Assembly (NCBI GenBank): GCA_025351545.1
Contig: JANXVQ010000760.1
Span: 1-7,418 of the forward strand
Direction of reading: 5' to 3'
Source: Spirosoma sp.
GTDB lineage: Bacteria; Bacteroidota; Bacteroidia; Cytophagales; Spirosomataceae
DNA: 7,418 bases
The notes under the pieces were generated by a model. The model was not told the origin of the DNA and did no database searches. It saw only the letters and a list, made by a program, of their open reading frames with translations. Positions 6,195-7,418 of the stretch are shown piece after piece (the stretch's first letter is position 1; each line of letters opens with the position of its first letter). A program made the translations under genes and the position numbers.

Positions 6195-7418
6195 ATGAAC
6201 TTGATACAACTTACCGTTCGATCAATTATCGTCCTGCTTGCGTCGGCATCGTTAACAGTTGCCCAGAATACCAATCAGCAGGCTGTTGACACGCTGACAA
6301 AAGATGTGGCCAAGGCTGTGTTTGGCAGTTTGCAGCTTTTGCCTAATAATCTTAAAGCTGCCCAGATTTATAGTAGGCTGGCTAGTTGCGGAGACGGTTG
6401 CGATCCGACAACTATTATCCGAACGGTGGGCGGTTATGATGCGGTGGAGGTAAAAATGCAGGAATTGAGTGAGCTAAAAAACACGGCTTCCTTTCCGGCA
6501 ATGTCGCCCGAAGAGGCTAACGCGGCCATTCGGAAACAGCTGGCTCTATTTTACGCAAAATACAAATCCGACAAAAACTATGGAAAACCGCTCAACGCAG
6601 CTGTACAAGCGCAGATATTGGCCAAAATTAACGCAATAGTTCCGCCTGCTGATGAACCGGAACTGTCTCAAACGGCTATTGGTAGCCCCGCAGCTCTAGG
6701 AGTGGATGCAGAGACAGGACCGGAAGTTCTTCAAACAAATCAATTAGACCCTCAGACAAAAGAGGCTGATATAAAACAACTCTGGAAGATGATAGCAAGC
6801 GTACTTGTTGGCTTATTACTCGGTGCCGGGGCCGTTTATCTGTTTTTATATCGGGCAGCACTAGCCGAGTTAAAGGCATTGCTGGACGAAAACAACCAGT
6901 TGAGCAATTCTTTGGAAACAGCCCGACGCGCAAAATCGGGTGCGGGCGAAAATGTCAACTCCATACGAGTCGATTACCGGCAGAAAGCCAATGCATATGA
7001 TGCTATTGTGGTGGAGTTAGACACCGACAATCCGTTACTGGCCATTCGGCAATTAAAGCAGCAAAAAACGGCCAGTTCGGCTCCACAGGCCGCACCCGTT
7101 ACACGCCCTGCTGAGCAACCTGTTGAACTGAATCCGCCAGTTAAACCTACACCTGTTAACACCCAAACCGTTCCTGTTCAGTCAGTTCCGGCTCAAGCGC
7201 CCAGCCCACCACCGGCCCGGTCGGAAGTGTTTTATTTCCCACCACCAGACCCAACGGGCTTGTTCGATAATCAACAAAAAACGGCTGCACTTTCACCCGA
7301 ATCAGCTTATCGGTTCAGTATTAATGACAGCAATTCTCCATCAATTGCGTCGTTCCGCTTTGAAGCCGAATCGGGCCGGCTGGCGCGTTTTTTAACCTAT
7401 CGGAACTACATGATTGAA
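6195..7418 (+). CDS. Secreted/bitopic membrane protein with coiled coil and proline-rich linker (3' end outside window)
   Basis: The frame is open from ATG 6195 to the last base, giving 408 residues without a stop. Residues 1-23 form a signal peptide with a hydrophobic core (IIVLLASASLTVA), probably cut before Gln24. Residues 24-199 would be periplasmic; they are polar and helix-prone and hold a CX3C pair (C65, C69). A transmembrane helix spans about 200-219 (IASVLVGLLLGAGAVYLFLY). It is followed by a short coiled-coil-like stretch at 221-246, a Pro/Thr/Gln/Val-rich linker at about 294-343, and a new domain beginning EVFYFPPPDPTGLFDN at 344, incomplete here. The predicted topology puts the coiled coil, linker and C-terminal domain in the cytoplasm, able to meet the tubulin- and actin-like proteins. 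An in-frame GTG at 6150 is rejected as start because it would add a charged leader ahead of the signal peptide and translate through the GC hairpin. I recognise no family for the whole protein. Confidence 0.85.
   Translation, partial: MNLIQLTVRSIIVLLASASLTVAQNTNQQAVDTLTKDVAKAVFGSLQLLPNNLKAAQIYSRLASCGDGCDPTTIIRTVGGYDAVEVKMQELSELKNTASFPAMSPEEANAAIRKQLALFYAKYKSDKNYGKPLNAAVQAQILAKINAIVPPADEPELSQTAIGSPAALGVDAETGPEVLQTNQLDPQTKEADIKQLWKMIASVLVGLLLGAGAVYLFLYRAALAELKALLDENNQLSNSLETARRAKSGAGENVNSIRVDYRQKANAYDAIVVELDTDNPLLAIRQLKQQKTASSAPQAAPVTRPAEQPVELNPPVKPTPVNTQTVPVQSVPAQAPSPPPARSEVFYFPPPDPTGLFDNQQKTAALSPESAYRFSINDSNSPSIASFRFEAESGRLARFLTYRNYMIE

Noticed and set aside
6676..7162. Minus-strand frames of 62 and 85 codons near the window end
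   Set aside because: The plus strand is open through this whole stretch with a signal peptide, a membrane helix and a coiled coil in one frame, which explains it better.
2..7418. Bacteroidota type VI secretion or contractile injection cluster
   Set aside because: Membrane and beta-rich proteins could suggest it, but no sheath, tube, baseplate, VgrG or ClpV-like sequence is visible, and tubulin- and actin-fold genes are not standard parts.

Overview
The window comes from a bacterium that is probably in the phylum Bacteroidota, most likely a Spirosoma-like member of the Cytophagales. This is inferred from style, not from a marker gene. The genes lack clear Shine-Dalgarno sites, base composition is moderate, the one recognisable signal peptide appears to end Ala|Gln as is common in this phylum, and the short intergenic gaps are full of palindromic repeats. 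No rRNA, tRNA, CRISPR array, transposase or complete mobile element is visible.

All five genes read left to right with gaps of 79 to 154 bp, so they look like one operon or a tightly linked cluster. In order they are: (1) positions 2-418, the last 138 codons of a beta-rich, apparently extracytoplasmic protein; (2) 498-941, a 147-residue integral membrane protein with three predicted helices; (3) 1096-2586, a 496-residue tubulin/FtsZ-superfamily protein of the 'tubulin-like' type; (4) 2671-6105, a 1144-residue protein with an actin/Hsp70-type ATPase core in its C-terminal half and about 590 unrecognised residues before it; (5) 6195-7418, the first 408 codons of a protein with a signal peptide, a periplasmic segment, one transmembrane helix, a coiled coil, a proline-rich linker and the start of a C-terminal domain, which runs off the window. 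No minus-strand gene is convincing.

The point of interest is a putative tubulin-like GTPase next to a putative actin-like ATPase, flanked by envelope proteins. Makarova and Koonin (2010) described FtsZ-like families in operons with von Willebrand A proteins, a GTPase and OmpA-type proteins, and proposed a membrane-remodelling system. This cluster may be a Bacteroidota relative or variant in which a large actin-fold protein takes part. A plausible but untested model is a cytoplasmic nucleotide-driven assembly of genes 3 and 4, tied to the envelope by genes 2 and 5, with gene 1 outside the inner membrane.

Every intergenic gap carries inverted repeats, and the four gaps carry different ones. 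They look like REP-like or MITE-derived elements and may also affect RNA stability or translation. I could not identify a convincing promoter or a canonical terminator.
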